From positions 1 through 60,018 of the forward strand of contig NZ_CP073175.1 of assembly GCF_023035815.1 (NCBI RefSeq): a stretch of 60,018 bases of DNA. The letters run 5' to 3'. Shown one piece after another: positions 9,571-19,683 of this stretch. Position numbers and translations under genes: made by a program. Under the pieces are notes generated by a model. That model searched no databases and had not been told where the DNA came from. It was given only the letters and a program-made list of their open reading frames with translations. Numbering within the stretch: position 1 is the stretch's first letter; the number at the start of each line of letters is the position of its first letter. Source of the stretch: Borrelia parkeri (lineage in GTDB: Bacteria; Spirochaetota; Spirochaetia; Borreliales; Borreliaceae).

Positions 9571-10200
9571 TTAGTTAGAAGGTTTCGCAGGGGTTGTAAG
9601 CTGTGTAATTGCAGATTCTACTGCAGCTTCAGCAGAAGTTAACAACGCATCAACTGCTGTGTTCAAGGCAATAAGTTCTGCTTTACCTTTACCTCCAGTA
9701 TTATCGTTTTTATCTATGGCATTTTTTATATGAGCATCAGTAACTTCTTTTTTACAAAGATCATCATCTTTCAATTTATCCAAAAATGGTTTAATTTTCG
9801 CCTTTACACCAGCAATTTTTGACTTTAATTCATCAGAAATTCCAGCTTTTTGATCTAATCCTGCCAATTTATCATCTATACCCGATACTAAGCTATAAAC
9901 CCCTGCAACTAATTGTCCATTATTACCATTATCTTCAGCCTCCAAAGTGCCATCATCCTTCTTAAGCTTTTTTCCAATACCCTTAACAAACTCATCAATG
10001 GATTTAACTAAGGTATGAACTTCTTTAACATCTTTAGCAAAAGCGACAGAGTCTCTTATGTTTTTAGTCATTGTAGCTAAGTCAAGGATTGTACCATCAG
10101 ATTTAGCTGCTTGTCCATCTTTAGGAGAAGAAGCTGAATTATTACAAGACATAAGTAAAAATAAAGTCATTAATAATGCACTTAAAGTAATTCTTTTCAT
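9571..10200 (-). CDS. vsp: Variable small protein (vsp) cassette
   Basis: The product is a 209-residue Vsp with the TLS signal variant ([19 protein letters not shown]), then NNSASSPKDG. The variable middle includes KKLKKDDGTLEAEDNG and the end is TTPAKPSN. The start is the UHS ATG at 10200; the 19 upstream in-frame codons belong to terminator and UHS sequence. The D cassette at 10324 lies upstream and the headless A cassette 8333 downstream. Confidence 0.92.
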   Translation of the reverse strand: MKRITLSALLMTLFLLMSCNNSASSPKDGQAAKSDGTILDLATMTKNIRDSVAFAKDVKEVHTLVKSIDEFVKGIGKKLKKDDGTLEAEDNGNNGQLVAGVYSLVSGIDDKLAGLDQKAGISDELKSKIAGVKAKIKPFLDKLKDDDLCKKEVTDAHIKNAIDKNDNTGGKGKAELIALNTAVDALLTSAEAAVESAITQLTTPAKPSN

Positions 10201-10323
10201 TATCACGTGCCTCCTTATTAACCTCAGGGGGACAAGACATAAATAAAAGGAAAACAAATCTCATAAAAAGAGAAATAGTTTTCCTCAAATGACTTTATTT
10301 AGTAGATTATTTAACTAGATAAT

Positions 10324-11148
10324 TTATTTAGTAGCAACAGGTTGAGTAGTACTAGCTTCAGTTGATTCAGTAGTAGTTTCAGAATATTGTATTCCCTTAA
10401 CAGTTTCTCTTATCTTATTTAGATTACTTGCTACTGTTTTCCTAATTATTACGTCAAGTACTCCTAATACTTTATTTACTGCACTTATAGCAGCAGCTTT
10501 AACTGCATCAGCTTCATTAGCAGCATTACTAAATTTACCACCCTTAGTCATAGCCTTAAGAGCAACAGCAGCAGCTAAGTCTGCATTAGTAGCAGCTTTA
10601 GAACCATTAGCTTGATTAGGAGTACCAGTTGCCAATTCCCCAGCACCATAATTGGTATTAGCATCAAGTTGAACACCAACAGCGGTCTTGGCACTATTAA
10701 TCTTAGCCCATGAATCCGCTTTTGATACCTCAGCTGCTAGCTTTGCAGTAGCACCAGCACCTGCAGCAGCAGCACCTGAATCACCAATATCAATATTACC
10801 AGCTTCTTTAGCAGTATCAGCAAGTTTAGTTAGAGCAATAATTAGTCGTTCAAAGACATCATTTGCACTGCTAATTGCACTCTTAACAGCTTCAATTGTG
10901 CTGCTATTAGCATTTTTTGCTTCAGATATTTCACCTGATAACTCTTTTAACTTATCCTTAGTATCACCTAAACCTTTTTTTATCTTATCAAAGTGTTCAC
11001 CAACTTTACTTCTCTTAGCACCCGATTTAACTGCTGTAAGTCCCAAAGCATCCCCAATAGCATTACCAAAAAAGCCAAAAATCTCTTGAAATCCTTGACC
11101 TATTTTAATAAGTGAATCAAAGAAAGAAATTTTAGATTAAGAAGCCAA
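10324..11148 (-). pseudogene. Silent vlp cassette, group D, headless with stop
   Basis: The layout is the same as the cassette at 3060: the frame from TTG 11148 (LAS) meets TAA at 11137-11139, then stays open to TQPVATK. An internal ATG gives 240 residues ([14 protein letters not shown]). It is shorter than other D cassettes: the central segment with ADKDG...EVEISSG in 3060 is missing, leaving DIGDSGAAAAGAGATAKLAAEVSKAD. It sits behind the C gene 11251 and its hairpin. Confidence 0.85.
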
Positions 11149-11179
11149 TTTAACTTCTTAAAGTTAATTACAACAATAT

Positions 11180-11216
11180 AGAAGGCATCTTAGATTTATA
11201 TCTAAGATGCCTTCTA
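11180..11216 (-). terminator. Hairpin after C-group vlp
   Basis: GAAGGCATCTTAGA pairs with TCTAAGATGCCTTC around TTTATA. It differs from the 4090 copy only in the loop. Confidence 0.8.
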
Positions 11217-11250
11217 GTCTTATTTTAAAGTAATGAATCTATCTATCTTA

Positions 11251-12348
11251 TTACTGCCCTGCTGGTTTTGTAGCTCTTGCTTCATCTATTTTTTCTTTTG
11301 CTTTTTCAAGAACATTCTTTACTATATTCTTAATTATATCCTCTATTGCTACTAATAGTTTATTTACTGCTGTTATTCCTACACCTTGTACTTCTTTCCC
11401 TCCTCCTGTAGCAGCATCTGCTGCGCCTGATGCTAATTTACCTGTCTTAATCAATGAACGTAATGCGATTCCTCCTACTACTGCTGCTGCTTTTGGAGTA
11501 TTTGCACCTGCCAAGTGATCTGCCTGACCTCCTTTAGCAAAGGAAATGGCACTTGTATTTCCATCTGCAGCTGCTCCTAGTGCTGCATCACTTTCTTTTG
11601 ATGCAATTATTGATGCTAGTATTTCCTCACCACTTACTGTTGATAATATTGCTGCTGCTTTTCCTGCATCTGTTGCTGCTGGATTATTACCACCACTTGT
11701 AGCTAATATCTTAGCACCATCCTTATTATCTGCGCCTCCATTTGCTTGTAATGTAGTAGTTCCTTCTTTTAATGCTTGAACACCTACATCTGTTGCAGAT
11801 TTTACTATCTCCTGCAAGGCCTTAAGGGCTTTCTTTAATTCATCTGTATCAACTGCTGCTCCTAAACCAGCACCACCACTTGCTGCGTCCCCTACCACTT
11901 TGTCATCACCTATCCCTTTTAAGGAGTCTAAATGGCCTTTTAATTTGCTTAAAGTAGTCTTAGCAGCATCAATAGCTACTCTAATAGGATTTTTAGATGC
12001 ATCGCTTGTATCAAGATCTGCTGTTGCCTTAACTGCTACCTCTTCTAACTCTGCTGACGCTTTTCCAAGCTTCGCACCTAAGCTGTTAAAATAACCTCCT
12101 ACATCCTCTTTCTTTGTAGTTGATTTAGCAGTAAAGCCTAATGTATCTGAGAGTAACTCTAAAAAAGAATAAAAGGCATTTTCAGCACTCCTACCTACCT
12201 CCATTAGCACTGCACTTAAACTCCCCACCCCTTGTTGCTCTCCTCCTGCTGTTCCAGGATTACCTGAGTTTGCAACCTGTTGACCACTGCCACAGCTAAG
12301 AAGTAAAAATAAAGTCATTAATAATGCACAAAAAGTAATTCTTTTCAT
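11251..12348 (-). CDS. vlp: Variable large protein, group C, with UHS
   Basis: This is the only C cassette with an intact start: ATG 12348, [19 protein letters not shown], then GSGQQVANSGNPGTAGG. It has 365 residues, including VGRSAENAFYSFLELLSDTLG and an Ala/Gly-rich variable centre, and ends KEKIDEARATKPAGQ. The 40 upstream in-frame codons are rejected because the UHS ribosome site (AAGGAGG) fixes the start. A bdr gene lies upstream at 12546. The D cassette 10324 follows after the hairpin at 11180. Confidence 0.93.
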   Translation of the reverse strand: MKRITFCALLMTLFLLLSCGSGQQVANSGNPGTAGGEQQGVGSLSAVLMEVGRSAENAFYSFLELLSDTLGFTAKSTTKKEDVGGYFNSLGAKLGKASAELEEVAVKATADLDTSDASKNPIRVAIDAAKTTLSKLKGHLDSLKGIGDDKVVGDAASGGAGLGAAVDTDELKKALKALQEIVKSATDVGVQALKEGTTTLQANGGADNKDGAKILATSGGNNPAATDAGKAAAILSTVSGEEILASIIASKESDAALGAAADGNTSAISFAKGGQADHLAGANTPKAAAVVGGIALRSLIKTGKLASGAADAATGGGKEVQGVGITAVNKLLVAIEDIIKNIVKNVLEKAKEKIDEARATKPAGQ

Positions 12349-12545
12349 TATCACGTGCCTCCTTATTACCTCAACAAGGGACAAGATGGTTAACAAACTT
12401 TGAATAAGATAAAAAAAGCTAAGAACATAGATACTGTAACCTTGCAAAAACTGTGTGTGACTCAACAATAAATAAAATTGATTGATTTTGGTAATAAAAA
12501 TAATTAACAGAAAGTCATTTAAATAAGAGGGATAATCAAATAAAT

Positions 12546-13067
12546 TTACTTTACTAATAATGACATTAATGCTAAAAATATTCCTATATTAAGGGTAATT
12601 AGGATACCAAACATCCAACCATGAAGTCTTAATGTACTCTTAAGTTCCATTTTATTAACATCAATCTTATTATCGAGGTCTTTAATATCAAACTTTAATT
12701 CATTTCTAACAATATCTATCTTATTATCAAGATCCTTGATATCTGATTTTAATTCACTTCTAACTGTATCAATCTTCACATTTAAGTTGTTTTCAACAAT
12801 ATCTATTTTATTATCAAGTTCAGTTTTAACAGAAATAATCTCAGATTTTAAACTACGCTCTAACATCTCAAGCTTAAGATTAAAATTACTCTCTAAATAC
12901 TCAATATCTTTATAAGTCAGTTCATTACGATAATATCTTTTAGAGAGATCATTTGCAACAAAATCTTGCATACCCATTTTTACAAATTCTTGATATATAA
13001 TCTCCTCTGTAATATGCCCATTAAAAATTTGTGTACTAGCAACAGAATGTAGTGATGAATCTTGCAT
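12546..13067 (-). CDS. bdr: Bdr protein, QDSSLH type
   Basis: Bdr proteins are Borrelia-specific, repeat-containing membrane-anchored proteins of uncertain function. This 173-residue copy has the N-terminal domain MQDSSLHSV...IYQEFVKMG, coiled-coil heptad-like repeats built on LDNKID and VRNELK, and a C-terminal transmembrane helix (MFGILITLNIGIFLALMSLL). It starts with AAGGAG and ATG. It has the fewest repeats of the intact copies. The UHS-bearing vlp 11251 follows. Confidence 0.93.
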   Translation of the reverse strand: MQDSSLHSVASTQIFNGHITEEIIYQEFVKMGMQDFVANDLSKRYYRNELTYKDIEYLESNFNLKLEMLERSLKSEIISVKTELDNKIDIVENNLNVKIDTVRSELKSDIKDLDNKIDIVRNELKFDIKDLDNKIDVNKMELKSTLRLHGWMFGILITLNIGIFLALMSLLVK

Positions 13068-13365
13068 AAAATCTCCTTATATAATCATTATATAACATCT
13101 TAAGTATTATAGGAACCTTATTTTAGTAAAATGTGCTTTAAGAGGGTCCCTAACTCTAATATAAAGCGTCTAGTCTATTTTCTTTAGTTTATCAAAAAGC
13201 TCAAATGCAGTCTTACCATCAATCTGTTGTTAAAGGATTGCTATCAATACTCTTTAGACCTGGATACTATTACAAATAGTAAAAAAAGGAAAACAATTCT
13301 TATAAAAAGAACAGTTTTCCTACAATGACTTTATTTAGTTATGTTTTATTAATAATTATTTATTG
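13068..13365 (-). repeat. Conserved bdr leader with promoter and terminase tail
   Basis: Reading toward bdr, this region has the GGAAAAC/GTTTTCC hairpin (13288-13320), a short relic of QIDGK...AFELFDKL-type coding sequence, then RDPLKAHF-type sequence. It ends with TTCCTA, 17 bases, and TATAAT-like DNA just before the ribosome site. I interpret the relic as a deleted terminase 3' end (compare 19152-19570). Confidence 0.6.
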
Positions 13366-14379
13366 TTACTGGCCACTACTAGCTGCTGCATTTGAAGGTC
13401 CAGTAGCCTCAGCCTCTGCTGTTTTATCTTCTTGTGTAACTGTAACAAGAGAATCACTAATTGTCTTTAATCCACTATCAACAGTATTTCTAATAGCAAT
13501 AATAAGAGTACTGAGTGTTTTACCAACAGCACTAGCTGCTGCACCATTAACTGCATGGGCAGATTTATCGTCATTCTTAGCAGCAAACTTACCATCCTTA
13601 GCCATTGCTCGCAGTGCAATACCTCCTGCAATAACCGCATCTTTATCTTTTAAAGTATCACCAAACTCCTTATCATCATCTTTTTTAGCTGCAGCAATCT
13701 CAGCAGCATTCTTCGCTTCTTCAATTTTAATCTCACCAGTAGCAGCATCACCATTATCTTTAACGATAGCTTGCAATATATCAGCCCCAGTTACAGCACC
13801 AACAGCCTTTGCTGCATCAGCAGCTGATTTCTTTGCAGCATCAGTAGCTCCAGCATTGTTATTAGCAAATAGTTTTCCTGCAGCATCATTATCCCTTGCA
13901 CCAAGATCCTCAGCCTTTTTATTATCCCCCGCATCAGGATTGCCTTTACCTTGAAGTACCACATCTACAATTGATTTAATACCCTTTACTAGACTATCAA
14001 CACCAGTTCCAACAACACCGCCATTATTGTCAGCAGCAACATTACCAAGTAATTCATCACCTTCAGCACCCTTTACAGCATCGCCTGCCCCTTCTATTAT
14101 TTTATTAAGTGTATTATCAATTAGTTTTTTTACTGCAGTACCTGCTGAATCTGCATTAGGATTATTTTTAGATTTCATGTCAGTCACAATTTTATTAAGG
14201 GACCTCTTAGTAGATGAAACAGTGTCATGAATCTTCTTAAAGTAGTTCCCAACATCAGACTTTTTAGTATTAGTATTAAACCCTAAAACCCCTCCAACCA
14301 TATCAGAAAGGGAAGTAAAAACATTTAAGAAGTCATTACCTAAACTAATAATAGATTTTAAGAATCTACTCTGAAGAGC
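13366..14379 (-). CDS. Silent vlp cassette, B/A mosaic, headless
   Basis: The first half is group B ([16 protein letters not shown] to [19 protein letters not shown]). The second half is group A ([45 protein letters not shown]). The switch lies in the shared [11 protein letters not shown] region. The ATG of MVGGVLG at 14301 opens 311 residues, but the homologous frame goes back to 14379, just after a TAG (14380-14382). The lipobox codons are lost here, as in 16384. It follows the vsp 14642. Confidence 0.87.
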   Translation of the reverse strand, partial: ALQSRFLKSIISLGNDFLNVFTSLSDMVGGVLGFNTNTKKSDVGNYFKKIHDTVSSTKRSLNKIVTDMKSKNNPNADSAGTAVKKLIDNTLNKIIEGAGDAVKGAEGDELLGNVAADNNGGVVGTGVDSLVKGIKSIVDVVLQGKGNPDAGDNKKAEDLGARDNDAAGKLFANNNAGATDAAKKSAADAAKAVGAVTGADILQAIVKDNGDAATGEIKIEEAKNAAEIAAAKKDDDKEFGDTLKDKDAVIAGGIALRAMAKDGKFAAKNDDKSAHAVNGAAASAVGKTLSTLIIAIRNTVDSGLKTISDSLVTVTQEDKTAEAEATGPSNAAASSGQ

Positions 14380-14641
14380 CTATAAATAAGCAATTTAAGA
14401 TTTTATTAAGTTCTAAAAAAAGATAAAATCAAGGCATAAATATAAGTCTAAAAGATAAAAGAAATCATAATAAATCTTAAGGAATTATAATAAAGTAGTA
14501 AAGCAAATAAAAAAAGAATAAAGAAACAAAAAAAGCTAAGAGAAGAATACTCCTAGCTTATTATTTATAGACTTTATTTTATAAGAAAATAACGATTGAT
14601 TAAAAAGTAATCTTATAATAATAAATTAACTTGTTTATCCC

Positions 14642-15280
14642 TTAGATGTTAGAAGGTTTAACAGAAGTTGTAAGTTCCTTAATTGCAGACTCTACTGCAG
14701 CATCAGCAGCCTTTAACAAAGCATCAACTGCTGTATTCAATTTACCAAGTTCTTCAGCTCCCTTATCTCCATTAGGCTGACTAGTCCTATCTATAGCTTT
14801 TTTTGCATCATCAGCTTTAGCATCATTTTTACCAAGAGTAGCATTTGCTCCTTTCACTTTATTTATAAACTCTGTACTTGAAGTCTTAGCCTCAGTAACT
14901 TGTTTCTTAAGTTCATTATCATTTATTTTTGTTTCTAAAGCTACTAATTTAGTCTGTATATCCAACACCACACTATATACTCCTGCAACTAAAGAACCAT
15001 TTTTATCTTTATCAGCATCATCAGCAAGTTTACCAGCATTATCAACTTTCTTACCAATAGCTTTAGCGAGTTCATCAATAGACTTAACTAAGGTATGAAC
15101 GTCTTTAACACTCTTAGCAAAAGCAACAGCCTCTGTTATTTTTGAACTTACTGACTTTAAATCAATAAGAGTGCCATCAGATTTAGCCGCTTGTCCATCT
15201 TTAGGAGAAGAAGCTGAATTATTACAAGACATAAGTAAAAATAAAGTCATTAATAACGCACAAAAAGTAATTCTTTTCAT
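14642..15280 (-). CDS. vsp: Variable small protein (vsp) cassette
   Basis: This 212-residue Vsp starts at the UHS ATG (15280) with the TFC signal variant and CNNSASSPKDG. Its C-terminal part, KAIDRTSQPNGDKGAEELG, is shared with the vsp at 38305 on the right arm, which points to segmental conversion. It ends TTSVKPSNI. A bdr gene (15496) lies upstream and the headless B/A mosaic 13366 downstream. Confidence 0.92.
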   Translation of the reverse strand: MKRITFCALLMTLFLLMSCNNSASSPKDGQAAKSDGTLIDLKSVSSKITEAVAFAKSVKDVHTLVKSIDELAKAIGKKVDNAGKLADDADKDKNGSLVAGVYSVVLDIQTKLVALETKINDNELKKQVTEAKTSSTEFINKVKGANATLGKNDAKADDAKKAIDRTSQPNGDKGAEELGKLNTAVDALLKAADAAVESAIKELTTSVKPSNI

Positions 15281-15495
15281 TATCACGTGCCTCCTTATTA
15301 CCTCAAGGAGCAAAATGGTTAACAACCTTTGAACAAAATAAAAAAAGCTAAAAGCATAGATACTGTAACCTTGCAAAAACTAAATACAATGAGAAAATTA
15401 GCAGATATTAATTGTCTCTAACAAAAAATTAAATAATTTTCTAAAAAAATAACTGATATGTAGTCAAAGAAAGAAAAGGTTTAATTAATTTAAAT

Positions 15496-16071
15496 TCATT
15501 TATTCAACAATGAATAGACTATGGATATTAATGTTAAAATTATTCCTATATTTAGGGTAATAATAGTTCCAAACATCCAACCATGAAGTCTTAATGTACT
15601 CTTAAGTTCCATTTTGTTAACATCAATCTTATTATCAAGTTCATTAAATTTAGTATCGAATTTATTATCCAAGTCTTTAATATCGGATTTTAATTCACTT
15701 TTAACATTATCAATCTTAGTGTTAAGATTATTCTCAACAGTATCTATTTTGTTATCCAGGTCTTTAATGTCTGATTTTAATTCACTTCTGACTGTATCAA
15801 TTTTAGTATCTAAGTCTTTAATATCAGATTTTAACTCATTTCTAACGTTGACAATTTTATTATCAAGGTCTCTAATCTCAGCTTGTAAGGTTGCTTCTAC
15901 CTTTTCAAGCTTAAGGTTAAAAGTAGTCTCTAAATACTCAATATCTTTATAAGTCAGTTCATTTTTATAATATCTGTAAGATAAATCAATAGCAATATCT
16001 CTATTAATACCAGCTCTAGTAAGTTCAGCTATAACCATTTGTTGAGTAATAACAGGTTGTGCAAGTCCCAT
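15496..16071 (-). CDS. bdr: Bdr protein, GLAQPVITQQ type
   Basis: This 191-residue Bdr has the second N-terminal type (MGLAQPVITQQMVIAELTRAG), then repeats of KSDIKDLDNKID and VENNLNTKID. It ends in one membrane helix (MFGTIITLNIGIILTLISIV) and SLLNK. It is closest by eye to the right-arm copy 46224. The ribosome site is AAGGAG. The vsp 14642 follows. Confidence 0.93.
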   Translation of the reverse strand: MGLAQPVITQQMVIAELTRAGINRDIAIDLSYRYYKNELTYKDIEYLETTFNLKLEKVEATLQAEIRDLDNKIVNVRNELKSDIKDLDTKIDTVRSELKSDIKDLDNKIDTVENNLNTKIDNVKSELKSDIKDLDNKFDTKFNELDNKIDVNKMELKSTLRLHGWMFGTIITLNIGIILTLISIVYSLLNK

Positions 16072-16383
16072 AAAAATCTCCTTATGTAATTATTATATAA
16101 TATCTTAAGTGTTATAGGAACCTTATGTTAGTAAAATGTGCCTTAAGAAGGTCCCTCAATCTAACATAAAGTATTTAGTCTATTTTCTTTAGCTTATCAA
16201 AAAGCTCAAATGTAGTCTTACCATCAATCTGTTGTCAAAGGATTACTACCAATACTATTTAGACCTGAATTATTACAAGATAGTAAAAAAGGAAAACCGC
16301 TCCCTTAAATACAGAGAAATAGTTTTCCTCAAATGACTTTATTTAGTTATGTATTGCTTACTAATCCTATTTAGTCCTGATTA
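16072..16383 (-). repeat. Conserved bdr leader
   Basis: No gene is present. It contains the vlp terminator (16291-16328), the terminase-derived relic (AFELFDKL- and RDPLKAHF-like codings), and the bdr promoter with TATAAT near the ribosome site. It aligns with 13068-13365, 45986-46223, 50175-50484 and 55494-55798. Confidence 0.6.
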
Positions 16384-17364
16384 TTAGTTCTTCTTAGCTT
16401 CAGAGGTTGTATTATCAATAGTTAAAGGAGTATCAATAGAATTGAATTTCATAGTATCTTTAACAGTCTTAAGCCCTGTATCAATTGTTTCTCTTATCGC
16501 TATTGTTAGAGTACCCAATGCTTTAGTTACTGCGCTTATTGTTACACCTTTAACTGCAACAGAAACATCAGCATCATTACTATTAGAAAACTTACCATTC
16601 TTAGCCATAGCTCTTAAAGCTATACCTCCTGCAATAGTTGCATCTTTAGGGGAAACACCAATATTAGCATTAGCATCATTATTCTCAGCTAACTTAGCTG
16701 CTTTACCCTTATCTTCAATTATAGTTTTTAGTATATCAGCTCCCGTTACAGCACCAACAGCTTTAGCAGCATCAGTAACAACTTTTTTGGCATTAGCTTG
16801 AGCGCCAGCAGCACCATTACCAGTAACAAATAATTTACCTGCTTCACCATCAGCAGCATTTCCATTAGTCCTAGCGGTATTACCATCTTCAGCTTTTTTA
16901 TCATCTCCCGCATCAGGATTCCCCTTGTCTTTTAGTACTACATCTACAATTGATTTAATTCCTTTTGCTAGTTTATCGACTTCAGCACCAGCAGTACCAC
17001 CGTTATTCTGAGCAGCAACATTACCAAGCAACTCATCACCTGTAGTACCAATAGCCTCACTAGCAGTCTTAGCCCCCTGGATTATCTTATCAAGAGTGGT
17101 TGTAACTAAATTAGTTACAGCAGTCTCAACTGTAGAAGAATTAGGATGATTCTCAGATTTCATATCAGCAACAATTTTATTAAGGGACCTCTTAGTAGAT
17201 GAAAGAGTATCCTGAACGGTCTTAAAGTAGTTCCCAACATCAGACTTCTTAGTATTAGTATTAAACCCTAAAACCCCTCCAACCATATCAGAAAAGGAAG
17301 TAAAAATATTTAAGAAGTCATTACTTAAACTAATAACAGATTTTAAGAATCTACTCTGAAGAGC
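16384..17364 (-). CDS. Silent vlp cassette, group B, headless
   Basis: Group B sequence is open from 17364 (ALQSRFLKS) to the stop, ending [15 protein letters not shown]. The first ATG is MVGGVLG at 17286 (300 residues). A TAG at 17365-17367 precedes it, where the linker joins directly to LQSRF with the lipobox and SCGSGS lost. Cassette 13366 has the same junction, so the deletion was probably copied. It follows the vsp 17626. Confidence 0.87.
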   Translation of the reverse strand, partial: ALQSRFLKSVISLSNDFLNIFTSFSDMVGGVLGFNTNTKKSDVGNYFKTVQDTLSSTKRSLNKIVADMKSENHPNSSTVETAVTNLVTTTLDKIIQGAKTASEAIGTTGDELLGNVAAQNNGGTAGAEVDKLAKGIKSIVDVVLKDKGNPDAGDDKKAEDGNTARTNGNAADGEAGKLFVTGNGAAGAQANAKKVVTDAAKAVGAVTGADILKTIIEDKGKAAKLAENNDANANIGVSPKDATIAGGIALRAMAKNGKFSNSNDADVSVAVKGVTISAVTKALGTLTIAIRETIDTGLKTVKDTMKFNSIDTPLTIDNTTSEAKKN

Positions 17365-17625
17365 CTATAAATAAGCAATTTAAGATTTTATTAAGTGATA
17401 AAACAAGATAAAATCAAGGCATAAATATAAGTCTAAAAGATAAAAGAAATCATAAGTAATCTTAAAGAAGGAGACCAAAGTAGTCAAGCAAGTAAAAAGA
17501 GAATTAAAAACAAAATAAGCTAAGAGAAGCATACTCTTAGCTTATTATTTATAGACTTTATTTTATCAGATAATTACGATTAATTAAAAAGTAATCTTAT
17601 AATAATAAATTAACTTGTTTATGCC

Positions 17626-18255
17626 TTAGGTGTTAGAGGGTTTAGCAGGGAGTGTAAGCTCCTTAATTGCAGCTGTTACTGCATCTTCAGCAGCTGTGAA
17701 CAACGCATCAATTGCTGTGTTGAGCTTATCAAGCTCTTCTCTTCCTTTAGTTTTATCACCATTATCTTTAAGAATAGCTTTCTTTACATCGTCATCCTTA
17801 GCTCCTTCTTTATCAAACTCATTAGTAGCACCTTTTACCGTAGTTAAGAAAGCTGTACTTTCCTTCTTAGCACTACCAACTTTTGCCTTTAAATCACTTG
17901 AGAGGCCATCTTGTTTCTCTAATGCTCCTAATTTAGTATCCACAGCTTCTATAACACTATATACTCCTGCAAGTAAAGAACCATTATGATCAGCTATATC
18001 ACCAAGACCAGCAGCACCAACTTTCTTCCCAATAGCTTTAGCAAGTTCATCAATAGACTTAACTAAAGTATGAACTTCTTTAACACTCTTAGCAAAAGCA
18101 ACAGCGTTTTTTATGTTTTTAGTTATTTTATCTAGGTCAAGGATTGTACCATCAGACTTAGCCGCTTGTCCATCTTTAGGAGAAGTCCCTGAATTATTAC
18201 AAGACATAAGTAAAAATAAAGTCATTAATAATGCACAAAAAGTAATTCTTTTCAT
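17626..18255 (-). CDS. vsp: Variable small protein (vsp) cassette
   Basis: This 209-residue Vsp starts at the UHS ATG (18255) with the TFC signal and [11 protein letters not shown]. Variable segments include GKKVGAAGLGDIADHNGS and TKGREELDKLNTAIDALF; it ends LPAKPSNT. The frame is intact. The headless B cassette 16384 follows through the linker and bdr 18469 precedes. Confidence 0.92.
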   Translation of the reverse strand: MKRITFCALLMTLFLLMSCNNSGTSPKDGQAAKSDGTILDLDKITKNIKNAVAFAKSVKEVHTLVKSIDELAKAIGKKVGAAGLGDIADHNGSLLAGVYSVIEAVDTKLGALEKQDGLSSDLKAKVGSAKKESTAFLTTVKGATNEFDKEGAKDDDVKKAILKDNGDKTKGREELDKLNTAIDALFTAAEDAVTAAIKELTLPAKPSNT

Positions 18256-18468
18256 TATCACGTGCCTCCTTATTACCTCAAGGAGCAAAATGGTTAACAA
18301 CCTTTGAACAAAATAAAAACAGTAAATAAAGAACATAGATGCTTTAACATTTCAGATACTGTGTGTAATTTAACAATTAATGAAGTTAAATTGTACTTAA
18401 AATTTTAATGTTTTGTAAAAAAATAATTAACAGAAGGTCAATTAAATAAGAGAGATAATCAAATAAAT

Positions 18469-19110
18469 TTACTTTACTAATAATGACATTAATGCTAAGA
18501 ATATTCCTATATTAAGAGTAATAAGGGTACCAAACATCCACTTATGTAATCTTGATGTACTATCAAACTTAATTTTATTAATTTCCATATCTTTTCTAAC
18601 AAGAAAAACCTCATTGCTCACAGATGCAATATCAGATTTTAACTCACTTTTAACGTTGTCAATCTTATTATCAAGTTCATTAAATTTAGTATCTATTTTG
18701 TTATCAAGTTCATTGAATTTGGTATCTATCTTAGTGTTAAGATTATTCTCAACAGAATCTATTTTGTTATCAAGTTCATTGAATTTAGTATCAATCTTGA
18801 TGTTAAGATTATTCTCAACAACATTAATTTTATTATCAAGGTCTCTAATATCGGATTTCAAGTTCGTCTCAACCCTTTGAATCTCAGCTTGTAAGGTTGC
18901 CTCTACAGATTTAATTTCAACTTGTAAAAGTGCTTCAACCTTTTCAAGTTTAATATCAAAATTTTCTTTTAAGAATTCAATATCTTTGTAAGTCAGTTCA
19001 TTACGATAGTATCTGTAAGATAAATCAATAGCAATATCTCTATTTATACCAGCTTTAGTAAGTTCAGCTATAACCATTTGTTGAGTAATTACTGGTTGAG
19101 CAAGTCCCAT
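18469..19110 (-). CDS. bdr: Bdr protein, GLAQPVITQQ type, long repeat array
   Basis: This is a 213-residue Bdr. After MGLAQPVITQQMVIAELTKAG it has three units around EKVEALLQVEIKSVEATLQ, then tandem KFNELDNKID / VENNLNTKID units and the FLVRKDMEINK segment. It ends with the membrane helix (MFGTLITLNIGIFLALMSLL). The repeat count exceeds most copies here, as expected for length variation by slippage or recombination. It is preceded by the terminase remnant 19152-19570. Confidence 0.93.
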   Translation of the reverse strand: MGLAQPVITQQMVIAELTKAGINRDIAIDLSYRYYRNELTYKDIEFLKENFDIKLEKVEALLQVEIKSVEATLQAEIQRVETNLKSDIRDLDNKINVVENNLNIKIDTKFNELDNKIDSVENNLNTKIDTKFNELDNKIDTKFNELDNKIDNVKSELKSDIASVSNEVFLVRKDMEINKIKFDSTSRLHKWMFGTLITLNIGIFLALMSLLVK

Positions 19111-19151
19111 AAAAACACTCCTTATATAATTATTATATAATATCTTAAGTG

Positions 19152-19570
19152 TTATAGGAACCTTCTTTTAATAAAATGTGCTTTAAGATTACGCATACTT
19201 AGAGTCAATAACATATATGATGCAGAAAGGCTATCTAATGAATCATCATCACTCTTACCATCTCCTTTGTATTTATAAATATCAGATATAGCTGATTTAC
19301 TTAAATAATCCATAATACTAAGTTTAGATGTCGAAAACGGCTCTATTAACGTAGTAATTCTAGTAAATTTATTACTTATAGGTTTAATTGGTACAATCTT
19401 AACTTATGACTCATACCTGCTCTAAGATTAAGAAATGCTTTAGTCACATTTCCATGCCCAAAAACGTTATCCCTATCTTCAATATATAGTGTTAGGTCAA
19501 AATTCTTTAGTTTATAAAAAAGCTGAAATGAAATCTTACCATCAATCTGTTGTGAAAAGATTGGTATCAA
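19152..19570 (-). pseudogene. Fragment of phage terminase large subunit
   Basis: The C-terminal terminase coding sequence is recognisable in shifted frames: YIEDRDNVFGHGNVTKAF, then KPISNKFTRITTLIEPF, then DDDSLDSLSASYMLLTL to a TAA at 19152. It is homologous to the longer remnant 23397-24688 but keeps a segment (STSKLSIMDYLSKSAISD) that the other copy has lost. The upstream part (QQIDGK...FYKLKNFDL) is fused in. The last codons overlap the bdr promoter, so bdr copies carry terminase tails with them. Confidence 0.75.
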
Positions 19571-19683
19571 TACTATTTAGACCTGGATACTATTACAAAT
19601 AGTAAAAAAAGGAAAACAATTCTTATAAAAAGAAAAGTTTTCCTACAATGACTTTATTTAGTTATGTTTTATTAATAATTATT

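Noticed and set aside
10201..10257. Upstream in-frame starts for UHS genes (also at 12349-12468, 15281-15376, 36185-36268, 56494-56559)
   Set aside because: The conserved AAGGAGG and ATG of the UHS set the start; upstream codons are terminator or spacer sequence.
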